Shown here piece by piece: positions 15,586-22,922 of a DNA stretch of 24,855 nucleotides; position 1 is the stretch's first letter; the number at the start of each line of letters is the position of its first letter. The DNA lies in contig CAWUSK010000052.1 in assembly GCA_963925035.1 (NCBI GenBank), positions 1-24,855 of the forward strand, given 5' to 3'. This DNA is from UBA4466 sp963925035. GTDB lineage: Bacteria > Bacteroidota > Bacteroidia > Flavobacteriales_D > Crocinitomicaceae. Both the position numbers and the translations under genes were made by a program. The notes below the pieces were generated by a model that had not been told where the DNA came from, did not search any database, and saw only the letters and a list, made by a program, of their open reading frames with translations.

Positions 15586-16274
15586 TCTTCTTGAATTTCT
15601 AGTTTAAATCCTATTCCGTGGATGTTTGCAATTTGAATGCGTTCGTCTTCTTTCAAGTACTTGCGCAATTTTGTAATAAACACATCTAAACTTCTACCAA
15701 CAAAATAATCATCTTGTCCCCAAACACCAGTCAAAACAATGTCTCTTGCGACTACTTGGTTTCTGAACTTACAAAGTATTTTTAAAATTTGAGCTTCTTT
15801 TTTTGTTAAATGCTTTTCAAATTTTGGATGTTTTAAATTATAGTTTAAAGTATCAAAGACATAATCCCCTAGTTTATACGTCGATAATTCTTGTTCTGCG
15901 ACTTGAATATTCACACGACGCAGCATTGCCGCAACTCGCAATTGCAATTCCTCAACATTAAATGGTTTCGTTAAGTAATCGTCACCTCCAGACTTGAATC
16001 CTTCTATTTTATCTTCATCACTTGATTTAGCGGTTAGAAATAGAATGGGAATTATGGCATTTGTTTTACGTACATCTTTTGCCAATGTAAAGCCGTCTTT
16101 TTTAGGCATCATTACATCAAAAATGCACATGTGGAAAGTGTCGCCATTGAAGCGTTGAAACCCTTCTGCACCATCTGTACAAAGTGTAACATCATAACCG
16201 TCTGACTTTAATTGATCAGAAATTATAAATCCAAGATTCGCATCGTCCTCAACAAGTAAGATTTTAATTTTCAT
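15582..16274 (-). CDS. OmpR/PhoB-family response regulator
   Basis: A 230-residue two-domain transcription factor. The receiver (about 1-120) has acidic pocket ED-D (E9-D11), phospho-acceptor D53 in FDVMMP, T81 and K103 (LTKPF). A winged-helix DNA-binding domain follows (about 130-228), ending HGIGFKLEI. The ATG at 16274 is used because MKIKILLVEDD is the normal beginning; the longer ORF start at 16361 falls inside a terminator hairpin. No kinase gene adjoins it; tsaB follows with a four-base overlap. It resembles RprY-like Bacteroidota regulators, which is only a general likeness. Expression probably requires read-through of the upstream terminator. Confidence 0.9.
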   Translation of the reverse strand: MKIKILLVEDDANLGFIISDQLKSDGYDVTLCTDGAEGFQRFNGDTFHMCIFDVMMPKKDGFTLAKDVRKTNAIIPILFLTAKSSDEDKIEGFKSGGDDYLTKPFNVEELQLRVAAMLRRVNIQVAEQELSTYKLGDYVFDTLNYNLKHPKFEKHLTKKEAQILKILCKFRNQVVARDIVLTGVWGQDDYFVGRSLDVFITKLRKYLKEDERIQIANIHGIGFKLEIQED

Positions 16275-16328
16275 TTTAAAGAATATGAAGTTGGATACTA
16301 AGTTATTAAGAAAAGTTGAATATGGTAT

Positions 16329-16398
16329 AAAAAAGAATGAGAGCCGCGGACTGGCGTCCAAAGGCTCTCATTACACTAATCAACCTAACCTACTACTA
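16329..16398 (-). ncRNA. Putative terminated leader RNA or small RNA
   Basis: Downstream of a consensus minus-strand promoter, about 70 bases would be transcribed and end at a strong intrinsic terminator. The stem is AATGAGAGCC with GGCTCTCATT (16363-16372 and 16336-16345), ten perfect pairs, with an inner GGAC/GTCC stem and a six-T run (16329-16334). The short 5' part is rich in GUAGUAGUAGG. No leader peptide with biased codons is visible, so the trigger, if it is a switch, is unknown. It may be a 5' leader controlling the response regulator/tsaB operon or a free-standing sRNA. Confidence 0.6.
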
Positions 16399-16403
16399 CA
16401 TGT

Positions 16404-16433
16404 CAAATGTACAACCAATCGGTCTATTGCCAA
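16404..16433 (-). promoter_or_regulatory. Consensus promoter for the leader RNA/response regulator
   Basis: On the minus strand TTG (16431-16433) and a perfect TACATTTG (16404-16411) are 19 bases apart, the ideal Bacteroidota spacing. It is the only consensus promoter seen upstream of the 16274 response regulator. Confidence 0.7.
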
Positions 16434-16528
16434 TGAGATTTTCCAATTTATTTTTGATTCACGTTTTTGTTAGCATCATAATAAAGATAAATACCCCCCC
16501 CTTTTTCTGAAAATCATTAAAACTCTAC

Positions 16529-16560
16529 AAAACCCGTTAAGTAAAGATTTAATGGGTTTT
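16529..16560. terminator. Bidirectional-looking hairpin
   Basis: AAAACCCGTTAA pairs with TTAATGGGTTTT (one G-T pair), loop GTAAAGAT. It lies in the 400-base region between the divergent response regulators, upstream of the plus-strand promoter. It looks like an intrinsic terminator, but no gene ends nearby, so it may insulate the two divergent units. Confidence 0.45.
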
Positions 16561-16633
16561 AAAATTTTAACAAAATGTAAATTCAACGTTTGTTTTTAAT
16601 TATTTCTTAAAATAAGAATCCAAGAGTAATGCG

Positions 16634-16641
16634 TATCTTTG
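16634..16641 (+). promoter_or_regulatory. Consensus -7 element for the orphan PhoB-like gene
   Basis: TATCTTTG is a perfect match to TAnnTTTG and lies 36 bases before the ATG at 16678. No clear TTG element is present at the right distance, which is compatible with an activator-dependent promoter. Confidence 0.6.
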
Positions 16642-16677
16642 ATTAACTTTTTAATTTCAAATCAGTAAAATCACAGA

Positions 16678-17346
16678 ATGAAGACCATTTTAATTATTGA
16701 TGACGATGAAGATATCCGCGAAATCATCAGTTATAATTTGACAAAAGAAGGATATACTGTCCTGAAAGCGAAGAATGGTGTTGAAGGAATTAAGAAAGCG
16801 AAAAAGCACAATCCTGGGCTAATTCTTTTGGATGTAATGATGCCAGAAATGGATGGAATTGAAGTCTGTGAAATACTTCGCGCAGATGAGCTTACCAAAG
16901 ATATTAAAATCTGTTTCTTAACTGCAAGGAGCGAAGACTACAGTCAAATAGCTGGTTTTGATGCCGGTGCGGATGACTATGTCAACAAACCCGTAAAGCC
17001 AAAAGTTTTGTCCAGTAGAATCAAAGCAATTCTGCGTAGGGATTCGGGAGCTAATGTCATTGAAAGTAATTCCAATGAAAGAATTGTAATTAACCGTGAT
17101 AAGTACCAACTACTGATTCATGGTCAACCTATACATTTACCTAGAAAAGAATTTGAATTGTTGGCTCTCTTAGCTTCCAAACCAGGAGATGTTTTTGAGC
17201 GTGAGGTTATTTTACAAACCGTTTGGGGTTCCGAAATTGTAGTTGGAGATCGCACTATTGATGTTCATATTCGAAAACTACGTGAAAAAATAGGAAATGA
17301 TTCCATTAAGACTGTTAAAGGAATTGGGTACAAATTTACACCGTAA
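16678..17346 (+). CDS. Orphan PhoB-like response regulator
   Basis: A 222-residue OmpR/PhoB-family transcription factor. The receiver has IIDDDED (6-12), phospho-acceptor D52 in LLDVMMPEMDG, the FLTARSEDYSQIAGFDAGADDYVNKP block, and a winged-helix C-terminal domain ending TVKGIGYKFTP. It is strikingly similar to the regulator at 22239: both share SEDYSQIAGFxAGADDY or a close variant, KEFELL-LLA, and GERTIDVHIRKLREKIGN or close variant. The two are therefore paralogues. No kinase follows; it may take phosphate from the kinase at 22919. The gene stops 250 bases before the convergent TonB receptor, with no obvious terminator between. Confidence 0.92.
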   Translation: MKTILIIDDDEDIREIISYNLTKEGYTVLKAKNGVEGIKKAKKHNPGLILLDVMMPEMDGIEVCEILRADELTKDIKICFLTARSEDYSQIAGFDAGADDYVNKPVKPKVLSSRIKAILRRDSGANVIESNSNERIVINRDKYQLLIHGQPIHLPRKEFELLALLASKPGDVFEREVILQTVWGSEIVVGDRTIDVHIRKLREKIGNDSIKTVKGIGYKFTP

Positions 17347-17596
17347 AAGTTCACCCAACATCTCTATTATCTAATGATATTTCCGTGTCTAACGTAATTA
17401 TACTTTTCTCATCTTTGCTGATCGGTAACCGCAATTTTTGGACTTGCAACATAATTCTTGACACCAAGTTAAGTCATGCTGTTTGTTATTATTTATTTTT
17501 ATTGAAATAAACATTCTTTACATCATTCACAAGGGTAATAATTACAAAAATCAGAGCGATAAATAATTGAAATAAATTGAAATTGAACTCAAAAAT

Positions 17597-20569
17597 TTAT
17601 TTCTTCTTTCTTCCTTCAAGTGTATAAGCAACTGAACCTGAAATCGTCATTCCTTGATTGAAGTAATCATACACTTGACTTTCTGCATTATATGATTCAT
17701 AGTGTTTTTGGCGAACACTCATTAATAAGTTACTTGCTGTTATACTTGCATTCCATCTTCTTTCTTTTCCGAGTGTTTTTGAAACTTTTAGGTTAAGGCT
17801 GTGAAATGGCTGTTCGTATACATCAGGTAAACTTCCTACCCCAATTACTGCTAATTTTTTCCCTTGAACATTATAACTCAAATTACATGTTAAACCCAAA
17901 GAGTCATTTCTGAATGAAACAAAAGCATTTATTATATAAGGTGATTGGCCATACATCGCTCGGTAATTACCAATTGTTTCTCCTTCGCGTTTATTAATTT
18001 CTCTAATCTCTTTTTCCGTTTGTGTAACCCCACCTGTTGTAATTTTCACTTGATTCATATCTATTTTAGAAATAACATACGTGAAGTTTGCACCTACCAT
18101 AAAGCTCAAATGTTCCTTTCCTTTTTTGTTAAAACCAATTGCTTTTCTCATTTCGATTTCTGCACCGTAAATATCTGCTGCTCCAGAGTTCAATGGTTGA
18201 GTTTCATTCGGAGCAGAATTATAGGCAATAAGCTCAATAGGATCAATGAAACGCTTGTAAAAAGCACTAGCAGAGATTAATTCAGTTCTTCCGAAAAAAT
18301 ACTCCCATCTTAAATCCGCATTATAAATAGTAGTTTGCTTTAAATCAATATTTCCGTTAAAGGTTCTTCCCTGAATAGGGTCGTAAATTTGAGCTATCGA
18401 TTTTTCTTTGAATGAAGGTCTCGCAACTGTTGTTGCATAGGCTGCTCTAATATTTGTATAACGCGCATAATGCACAGAATCTGCCTTTTTTTCAATCTTA
18501 TAAACCATATTAACCGAAGGCAATATACTTAGTTCATTCAATACTAGTTCTTTGTTATACTTTATAGAACCCGTGTTATTTTGACCCGTATACCAATTCT
18601 GAGCATTTTCAACTCTTACACCGTATGTTGCAGTAAATCGATCTGTTAAAGGAGCCTCGTTCATCAAATATGCACCAAGAATATTCTGTTGAGCATCATA
18701 AGTATTTGCAGGTTCTTTATTTCCTCTAACAAAAGTTCCTGTGTCTGATTCTGGCGTCCAAATATTTTCGCTTTCAAAGTACCAATTAGGATCTCCACTT
18801 AGGCTTGTAGGGTTCTCAACGTCAAAAATGTAATCGAGTACTTCAAAACTTCTACTTTTATAGGTGTTTAGAACACCGAATGAAAACTCTCTTTCGCGTC
18901 CTGCAAAAGAGCTTAATTTTGTTTTCCTCTTATTCTTTGTCAATTTAGAATAATTGAACTTTTTGCTCAAATCCACTCTGCCACTTAAGTTATATTCCTT
19001 GAGTGCCCTCCAGATCCTTCTAATTTCAGACCCTACAGCCGGAGTGTAAAAAAATTGATCATTTCCTAAACTATCTTGACGAACCTCTAAGGCAGTTGAA
19101 CGAATATCTGGATCCTTTATTAATGAGTAAGTTGGACTTAACTTCCAATCCATTTTCCATTTTCCAACGCTATCAAGAAAATGTCTACCTGATAAATTCG
19201 CGTTTGAAACAGAACGTTGAGAATATTGTAAACTTTGTTTAAACATTGTCGAAGGATTCTGTTCATAGTTCACATCTGTTAATTGGGCTGCAGATGACTT
19301 TCCATTTTGAGTATGAAACAGGGTTAATGAAACTTTAGATCTATTAATACGAATTGATTGTCCCACTAATGCAGTCCAAATAACATCGTTTTCAGTCTGA
19401 GAACCGGTAGATTGACGCCACTTATCCAGTTCGTTAATTGGGTTACCATTATCGTCATAGACTTTTCTAAATTCACTGTACGTGACATCCTTATAATAAT
19501 TATGTGTGTTTCTATAATTTGCTACTACATTATAGCCGTAAATCGCTTTAGATTTTTTAAAATTCATTCTATCACCATATGAAATCGAGTAATTTTGGTT
19601 TAAAAAATTAGACGATTGCTCCGTTGCCATTGTTGGATTAAATTGCCTCGTTGCTGTTTCAAGCGATGATTCACCAAGTACTGGATTACTTAATTTTGTA
19701 AACTCATTGATTGGCAACGTTCTCGTACCATCATCAAATGCTAAAAAATCCAACTTTCCACCTTTATAGGAGAAATAATCCTTGTTAAATGTAGTAGCAG
19801 TATTGTAACCCAATCCTGCGCTAAAATATAATGTTCTCTCACTAGGAAAGTCTTTTGTTGTAATATCGACTAAACCACCTGTAAAATCTCCAGATAAATT
19901 AGGTGTAAATGTTTTATAAACAGTGATATTATCAATGATTGTTGCTGGAAAAATATCCATTTGAACGGAATTTCGATCTGGATCAAGACCAGGCAGGTCC
20001 ATTCCATTTAGAATTGTTTTTGTATATCGATCTCCTAATCCACGAACATAAACACTTTTTCCATCCTCAATAGATAATCCTGGAGCCATTTGCACTGCCT
20101 CAACAGCTGTTGTAACTCCTCTCTCTTTCATTTGTTCAGTAGTAACTCCTTCAGTCGCCCCTTTTTCATCCCTTCTTCTAGCGTCATCCGCAGCAACTGT
20201 TTTTGCTCCTTCAATTTTATTTGCCGAAACTTGCATTTCACCAATTTCAATAACCTTTTGATCTTTACTTAAGGAAGCATTAATAATTTTTACCTCAGAA
20301 TCAGTTATTGTCACCTCTTGAGTGAAATCAATAAAACCTTCTGAGGACATTGAAAAAACCAACTCATAAGTACCTGGTTCAATTTTTATTTGATATTCAC
20401 CGTCAAAATCAGTGTTTGCTCCGGCGTTTAGTCCTTGGATTTTTACTTTCGCAAAAGGAATCGGCGCACTGTTGCTATTGTCAGTCACTTTCCCTCGAAT
20501 TATCCCTTGCCCAAAAGAAATTGCGGAAAAGGATATTGCCACTATTAAAACCACTACTTTACTCCACAT
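17597..20569 (-). CDS. TonB-dependent outer-membrane receptor with carboxypeptidase-like N-terminal domain
   Basis: A 990-residue outer-membrane active transporter. Residues 1-20 are a signal peptide (VVVLIVAISFSAISFG before Q). A carboxypeptidase-regulatory-like beta-sandwich covers about 22-105 (IRGKVTDNSNSAPIPFAKV), the plug about 140-240 (AVEAVQMAPGLSIEDG, VYVRGLGDRYTKTILNGMDL), then a 22-strand barrel to the C-terminus. There is no SusD partner beside it; instead the upstream same-strand gene encodes a lipoprotein with a putative beta-helix. Flanking PhoB-like regulators suggest control by them. The substrate is unknown; phosphate or organophosphate compounds would fit the context, as inference only. 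Confidence 0.92.
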   Translation of the reverse strand: MWSKVVVLIVAISFSAISFGQGIIRGKVTDNSNSAPIPFAKVKIQGLNAGANTDFDGEYQIKIEPGTYELVFSMSSEGFIDFTQEVTITDSEVKIINASLSKDQKVIEIGEMQVSANKIEGAKTVAADDARRRDEKGATEGVTTEQMKERGVTTAVEAVQMAPGLSIEDGKSVYVRGLGDRYTKTILNGMDLPGLDPDRNSVQMDIFPATIIDNITVYKTFTPNLSGDFTGGLVDITTKDFPSERTLYFSAGLGYNTATTFNKDYFSYKGGKLDFLAFDDGTRTLPINEFTKLSNPVLGESSLETATRQFNPTMATEQSSNFLNQNYSISYGDRMNFKKSKAIYGYNVVANYRNTHNYYKDVTYSEFRKVYDDNGNPINELDKWRQSTGSQTENDVIWTALVGQSIRINRSKVSLTLFHTQNGKSSAAQLTDVNYEQNPSTMFKQSLQYSQRSVSNANLSGRHFLDSVGKWKMDWKLSPTYSLIKDPDIRSTALEVRQDSLGNDQFFYTPAVGSEIRRIWRALKEYNLSGRVDLSKKFNYSKLTKNKRKTKLSSFAGREREFSFGVLNTYKSRSFEVLDYIFDVENPTSLSGDPNWYFESENIWTPESDTGTFVRGNKEPANTYDAQQNILGAYLMNEAPLTDRFTATYGVRVENAQNWYTGQNNTGSIKYNKELVLNELSILPSVNMVYKIEKKADSVHYARYTNIRAAYATTVARPSFKEKSIAQIYDPIQGRTFNGNIDLKQTTIYNADLRWEYFFGRTELISASAFYKRFIDPIELIAYNSAPNETQPLNSGAADIYGAEIEMRKAIGFNKKGKEHLSFMVGANFTYVISKIDMNQVKITTGGVTQTEKEIREINKREGETIGNYRAMYGQSPYIINAFVSFRNDSLGLTCNLSYNVQGKKLAVIGVGSLPDVYEQPFHSLNLKVSKTLGKERRWNASITASNLLMSVRQKHYESYNAESQVYDYFNQGMTISGSVAYTLEGRKKK

Positions 20570-20597
20570 ATCAACTATAAGTTATTTTATTATCGTG

Positions 20598-20605
20598 CAA
20601 ATATA
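20598..20605 (-). promoter_or_regulatory. Consensus -7 element for the TonB receptor gene
   Basis: On the minus strand TATATTTG is a perfect TAnnTTTG and lies 28 bases before the ATG at 20569. It follows the terminator hairpin at 20608-20640 immediately, so any upstream element falls within that hairpin. Confidence 0.6.
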
Positions 20606-20607
20606 CA

Positions 20608-20640
20608 GCAAATGCCCGCCCAAAAAGGGCAGGCATTTGC
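20608..20640 (-). terminator. Long hairpin between lipoprotein and TonB receptor genes
   Basis: GCAAATGCC and GGCATTTGC flank GCCC-AAAAA-GGGC with one mismatch, giving a 13-pair stem. On the minus strand it comes about 30 bases after the lipoprotein stop and is the likely end of that transcript, although no long T-run follows. It directly abuts the TonB receptor promoter. Confidence 0.65.
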
Positions 20641-20641
20641 T

Positions 20642-20663
20642 ATTAAAATGTTATTAAAACGTT
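20642..20663 (-). promoter_or_regulatory. AT-rich 11-bp tandem repeat upstream of the TonB receptor promoter
   Basis: Two adjacent 11-mers on the plus strand, ATTAAAATGTT and ATTAAAACGTT, differ at one base. The 11-bp period is that of OmpR/PhoB-type operators. They sit 37 bases upstream of the -7 element, beyond the hairpin. Low complexity makes chance more likely than for the repeats near 22.1 kb. Confidence 0.4.
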
Positions 20664-20671
20664 AAGTGATC

Positions 20672-21970
20672 TTACAATTTGTTGTTAACACCCATCCAAG
20701 TCCAAGATGCAAAACCAGCAGAAGCAAAACCAGATGCAGTTGCAGATGTCATTGAACCTTCCGCCGCAGTTTGATCAATCGCAAAAACAGAACACGCTGT
20801 TGCTGGAGAACCTCCATCATCAGAAGCAGTGTAAACTAAAACAGATGTAAATTCAGCACCAGTAAACACTAAAGTTGGCGAACCTTGAGTCAAATACACA
20901 AATGCGTCAGCCTTTGGATCTGCACATGCATTTTGATATGAAGCTCTAATTTTTGCAATACCAATTTTAACATTATTTGTTGTTCCTTGTGCTTTTGATT
21001 TAAAATCTCCAGTACCGTTAGTTGTGCCGTTTAACAATGTGAACAATCCAGATGTATTTGTTGTTCCTTCTGGCCCATCAACTTCTAATGATTTATCAGA
21101 GTTCACTCCATTGATAACAACAAAATTAGTAATTGTTCCAGAGTAGTTCATGTCAATATCTATTCCATCATCACCTTGGTGACCGATCAATACATTAGAA
21201 ACATTAACAGTTCCACCAAAAAACTCAATACCGTCATCTAAATTAGATACAACTTCGATATTAGAAATAGAAGTACCAGAACCAACACCTCCAAGTGTTA
21301 AACCATTTATCTCGTTACCTGCACCAATTAAAGCGCCACCGTGGCGGATTGAAATATAAGCTAAATCTCCTGAATCATCACTTGAATTACTTCCACCAAA
21401 TGCTCCAAAAGCATCCGAAGCAGGTATTCCTTCAATTTGAGATAACACATCACCATCTGCCGCTGAAATAGGAGCATACCCTAAAATGATTAAACCTCCC
21501 CATAATCCTTGATCGTTTTCATCAAGATTTGTTCCTGTTAATTGTCCAACAGTAATATTATCTAATACCGAAGTAAAAATAATAGGCAATGCCGCGGTTC
21601 CTGCAGCGTTAAGTTTACCCCCTTGCGCAACAACTAGAGCAGAAGCTAAAGTTCCTGTTCCTTCAGCACCTTTAATAATTGTTCCTGGCTGAATAGTTAA
21701 AGTAACCCCACTATTAACTACGACCTTACCAGTAAGAATGTAGATATTATCTGCAGTCCAAGTTTCATTAGCTGTTATATTGCCAGCTTTATTAACTGTA
21801 CCTGCAACTGGAGTCTCTTCATAAACACAAGACCCATCATCCTTTTTAGCTTTACTATCGTAGTTAGTAGCCGTTTCATCAGTACAACCATCTTTCTTAC
21901 AAGATACTGTACCTAGTGTAAGTGAAGCAACCATCACTAATGCACCAAATTTCACATTGTTTAATTTCAT
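20672..21970 (-). CDS. Lipoprotein with putative parallel beta-helix
   Basis: A 432-residue outer-membrane lipoprotein. The lipobox ends at C24 (LGTVSCKKD), giving an acylated N-terminus. A short CTDETATNYDSKAKKDDGSC motif (about 29-48) is a cysteine-bounded module common in Bacteroidota surface proteins. From about 65 on, repeated short strands with Gly/Asn turns (ILTGKVVVNSGVTLTIQPG, TIIKGAEGTG, IEVVSNLDDGIEFFGG, GHQGDDGIDIDMN) predict a right-handed beta-helix, with Asp-rich turns that could bind calcium. It ends in SWTWMGVNNKL. Such proteins recur next to TonB receptors; a substrate-capture role is inferred. Its upstream region carries two GTAAACC-type 11-bp repeats. Confidence 0.82.
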   Translation of the reverse strand: MKLNNVKFGALVMVASLTLGTVSCKKDGCTDETATNYDSKAKKDDGSCVYEETPVAGTVNKAGNITANETWTADNIYILTGKVVVNSGVTLTIQPGTIIKGAEGTGTLASALVVAQGGKLNAAGTAALPIIFTSVLDNITVGQLTGTNLDENDQGLWGGLIILGYAPISAADGDVLSQIEGIPASDAFGAFGGSNSSDDSGDLAYISIRHGGALIGAGNEINGLTLGGVGSGTSISNIEVVSNLDDGIEFFGGTVNVSNVLIGHQGDDGIDIDMNYSGTITNFVVINGVNSDKSLEVDGPEGTTNTSGLFTLLNGTTNGTGDFKSKAQGTTNNVKIGIAKIRASYQNACADPKADAFVYLTQGSPTLVFTGAEFTSVLVYTASDDGGSPATACSVFAIDQTAAEGSMTSATASGFASAGFASWTWMGVNNKL

Positions 21971-21999
21971 CTTTTTATTTTTTTTCGTTTTTGTTAGTG

Positions 22000-22007
22000 C
22001 AAATATC
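22000..22007 (-). promoter_or_regulatory. Near-consensus -7 element for the lipoprotein gene
   Basis: On the minus strand GATATTTG matches TAnnTTTG at 7 of 8 positions and lies 29 bases before the ATG at 21970, the same spacing as for the TonB receptor gene. Confidence 0.45.
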
Positions 22008-22075
22008 TAAAGTATATGTAAGTAATACTTTTTCTTAACCTTACCATTCAAACAAGTTTAGATTAATATAATGTT

Positions 22076-22097
22076 AATAGGTTATCAAAAGGTTTAC
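22076..22097 (-). promoter_or_regulatory. Putative operator: two GTAAACC-type 11-bp repeats
   Basis: Read on the minus strand, GTAAACCTTTT is followed at once by GATAACCTATT. They share the half-site of the three repeats at 22167-22199 and the 11-bp period, but point toward the lipoprotein gene. They lie about 70 bases upstream of its -7 element. Confidence 0.55.
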
Positions 22098-22166
22098 ATA
22101 ATTGATAGTATACGATATGATTACCACACTTATTGATAAGGATTCCTTAACAAAACCAAATAAATA

Positions 22167-22199
22167 GTAACCTAAGTGTAAACCTACTGTAACCAATCA
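22167..22199 (+). promoter_or_regulatory. Putative PhoB-type operator: three 11-bp direct repeats
   Basis: GTAACCTAAGT, GTAAACCTACT and GTAACCAATCA follow each other without gaps. The 7-bp half-site plus 4-bp spacer layout and its end 16 bases before a perfect -7 element are what is expected of an operator for a PhoB-family activator, where the box replaces the upstream promoter element. Autoregulation by the downstream regulator is the natural inference. Confidence 0.7.
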
Positions 22200-22215
22200 T
22201 TAATGCGACTAAAGC

Positions 22216-22223
22216 TATCTTTG
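22216..22223 (+). promoter_or_regulatory. Consensus -7 element for the regulator-kinase operon
   Basis: TATCTTTG, perfect TAnnTTTG, 15 bases before the ATG at 22239. It lies downstream of the alternative ATG at 22203, which therefore should not be on the transcript and can be rejected as start. Confidence 0.7.
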
Positions 22224-22238
22224 ATGAAAATTAGGCAC

Positions 22239-22922
22239 ATGACAGATTCAAATAAAACCAAGTCGATATTGTTGATCGATGATGAGAAAGATATACTCGA
22301 ATTTTTATCCTATAATTTAAAGAAAGAAGGCTATAAAGTTTATACAAGTGATAACGCTCAAGCGGGAATTCAAATGATAAAAGATTTTTCGCCATCATTG
22401 ATTATTCTCGATGTTATGATGCCAAACATGGACGGTATTGAAGCATGTCAAATTATTCGTAAAGACTTAAATATTCGACAACCCTTAATTGCGTTTTTAA
22501 CTTCTAGAGCTGAAGATTACTCTCAAATTGCTGGATTTGAAGCAGGCGCTGATGACTACATTTCCAAGCCAATTCGCCCAAGACTTTTAGCGAGTAAAGT
22601 AGAGTCGTTGTTTCGAAGAATTGAAAGTTCAGAGTCAAAACAAACAAATTCGAAATTAATAATCAATAGAGAGAGGTTCATCATTCAATTAGCCGGAGTA
22701 GACTTAATACTCCCAAAAAAAGAATTTGAATTGCTCGAATTATTAGCAAATCGTCCTGGAAAGGTTTTTACTAGGGATCAAATATTAAAGGTAGTTTGGG
22801 GTGATGACACAATAGTCGGGGAAAGAACTATTGATGTTCACATACGAAAATTGAGAGAAAAAATTGGGAATGACTATATTCGCACTATAAAAGGTGTTGG
22901 ATATACATTTGAAGAATTTTGA
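22239..22922 (+). CDS. PhoB-like response regulator
   Basis: A 227-residue OmpR/PhoB-family regulator: receiver with IDDEKD (13-18), phospho-acceptor D58 in ILDVMMPNMDG, FLTSRAEDYSQIAGFEAGADDYISKP, then a winged-helix domain (VWGDDTIVGERTIDVHIRKLREK...IKGVGYTFEEF). The start at 22239 is set by the promoter at 22216-22223. Its stop overlaps the kinase start by four bases (TTGA), so the two are a cognate pair. It is a close paralogue of the orphan at 16678. Operator-like 11-bp repeats stand just upstream. Phosphate control is suggested by likeness to PhoB and by the kinase type, not proven. Confidence 0.92.
   Translation: MTDSNKTKSILLIDDEKDILEFLSYNLKKEGYKVYTSDNAQAGIQMIKDFSPSLIILDVMMPNMDGIEACQIIRKDLNIRQPLIAFLTSRAEDYSQIAGFEAGADDYISKPIRPRLLASKVESLFRRIESSESKQTNSKLIINRERFIIQLAGVDLILPKKEFELLELLANRPGKVFTRDQILKVVWGDDTIVGERTIDVHIRKLREKIGNDYIRTIKGVGYTFEEF

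Noticed and set aside
16275..16361. Extended N-terminus for the minus-strand response regulator starting at 16361
   Set aside because: The extra codons overlap a terminator hairpin and the family begins at MKIKILLVEDD (16274).
17945..18280. 111-codon plus-strand ORF inside the TonB receptor gene
   Set aside because: Antisense shadow rich in Cys, Phe and Ser; the minus-strand frame is clearly the coding one.
22203..22238. Extended N-terminus for the PhoB-like regulator starting at 22203
   Set aside because: A perfect -7 element (TATCTTTG) lies inside this extension, and the receiver domain begins normally from the ATG at 22239.
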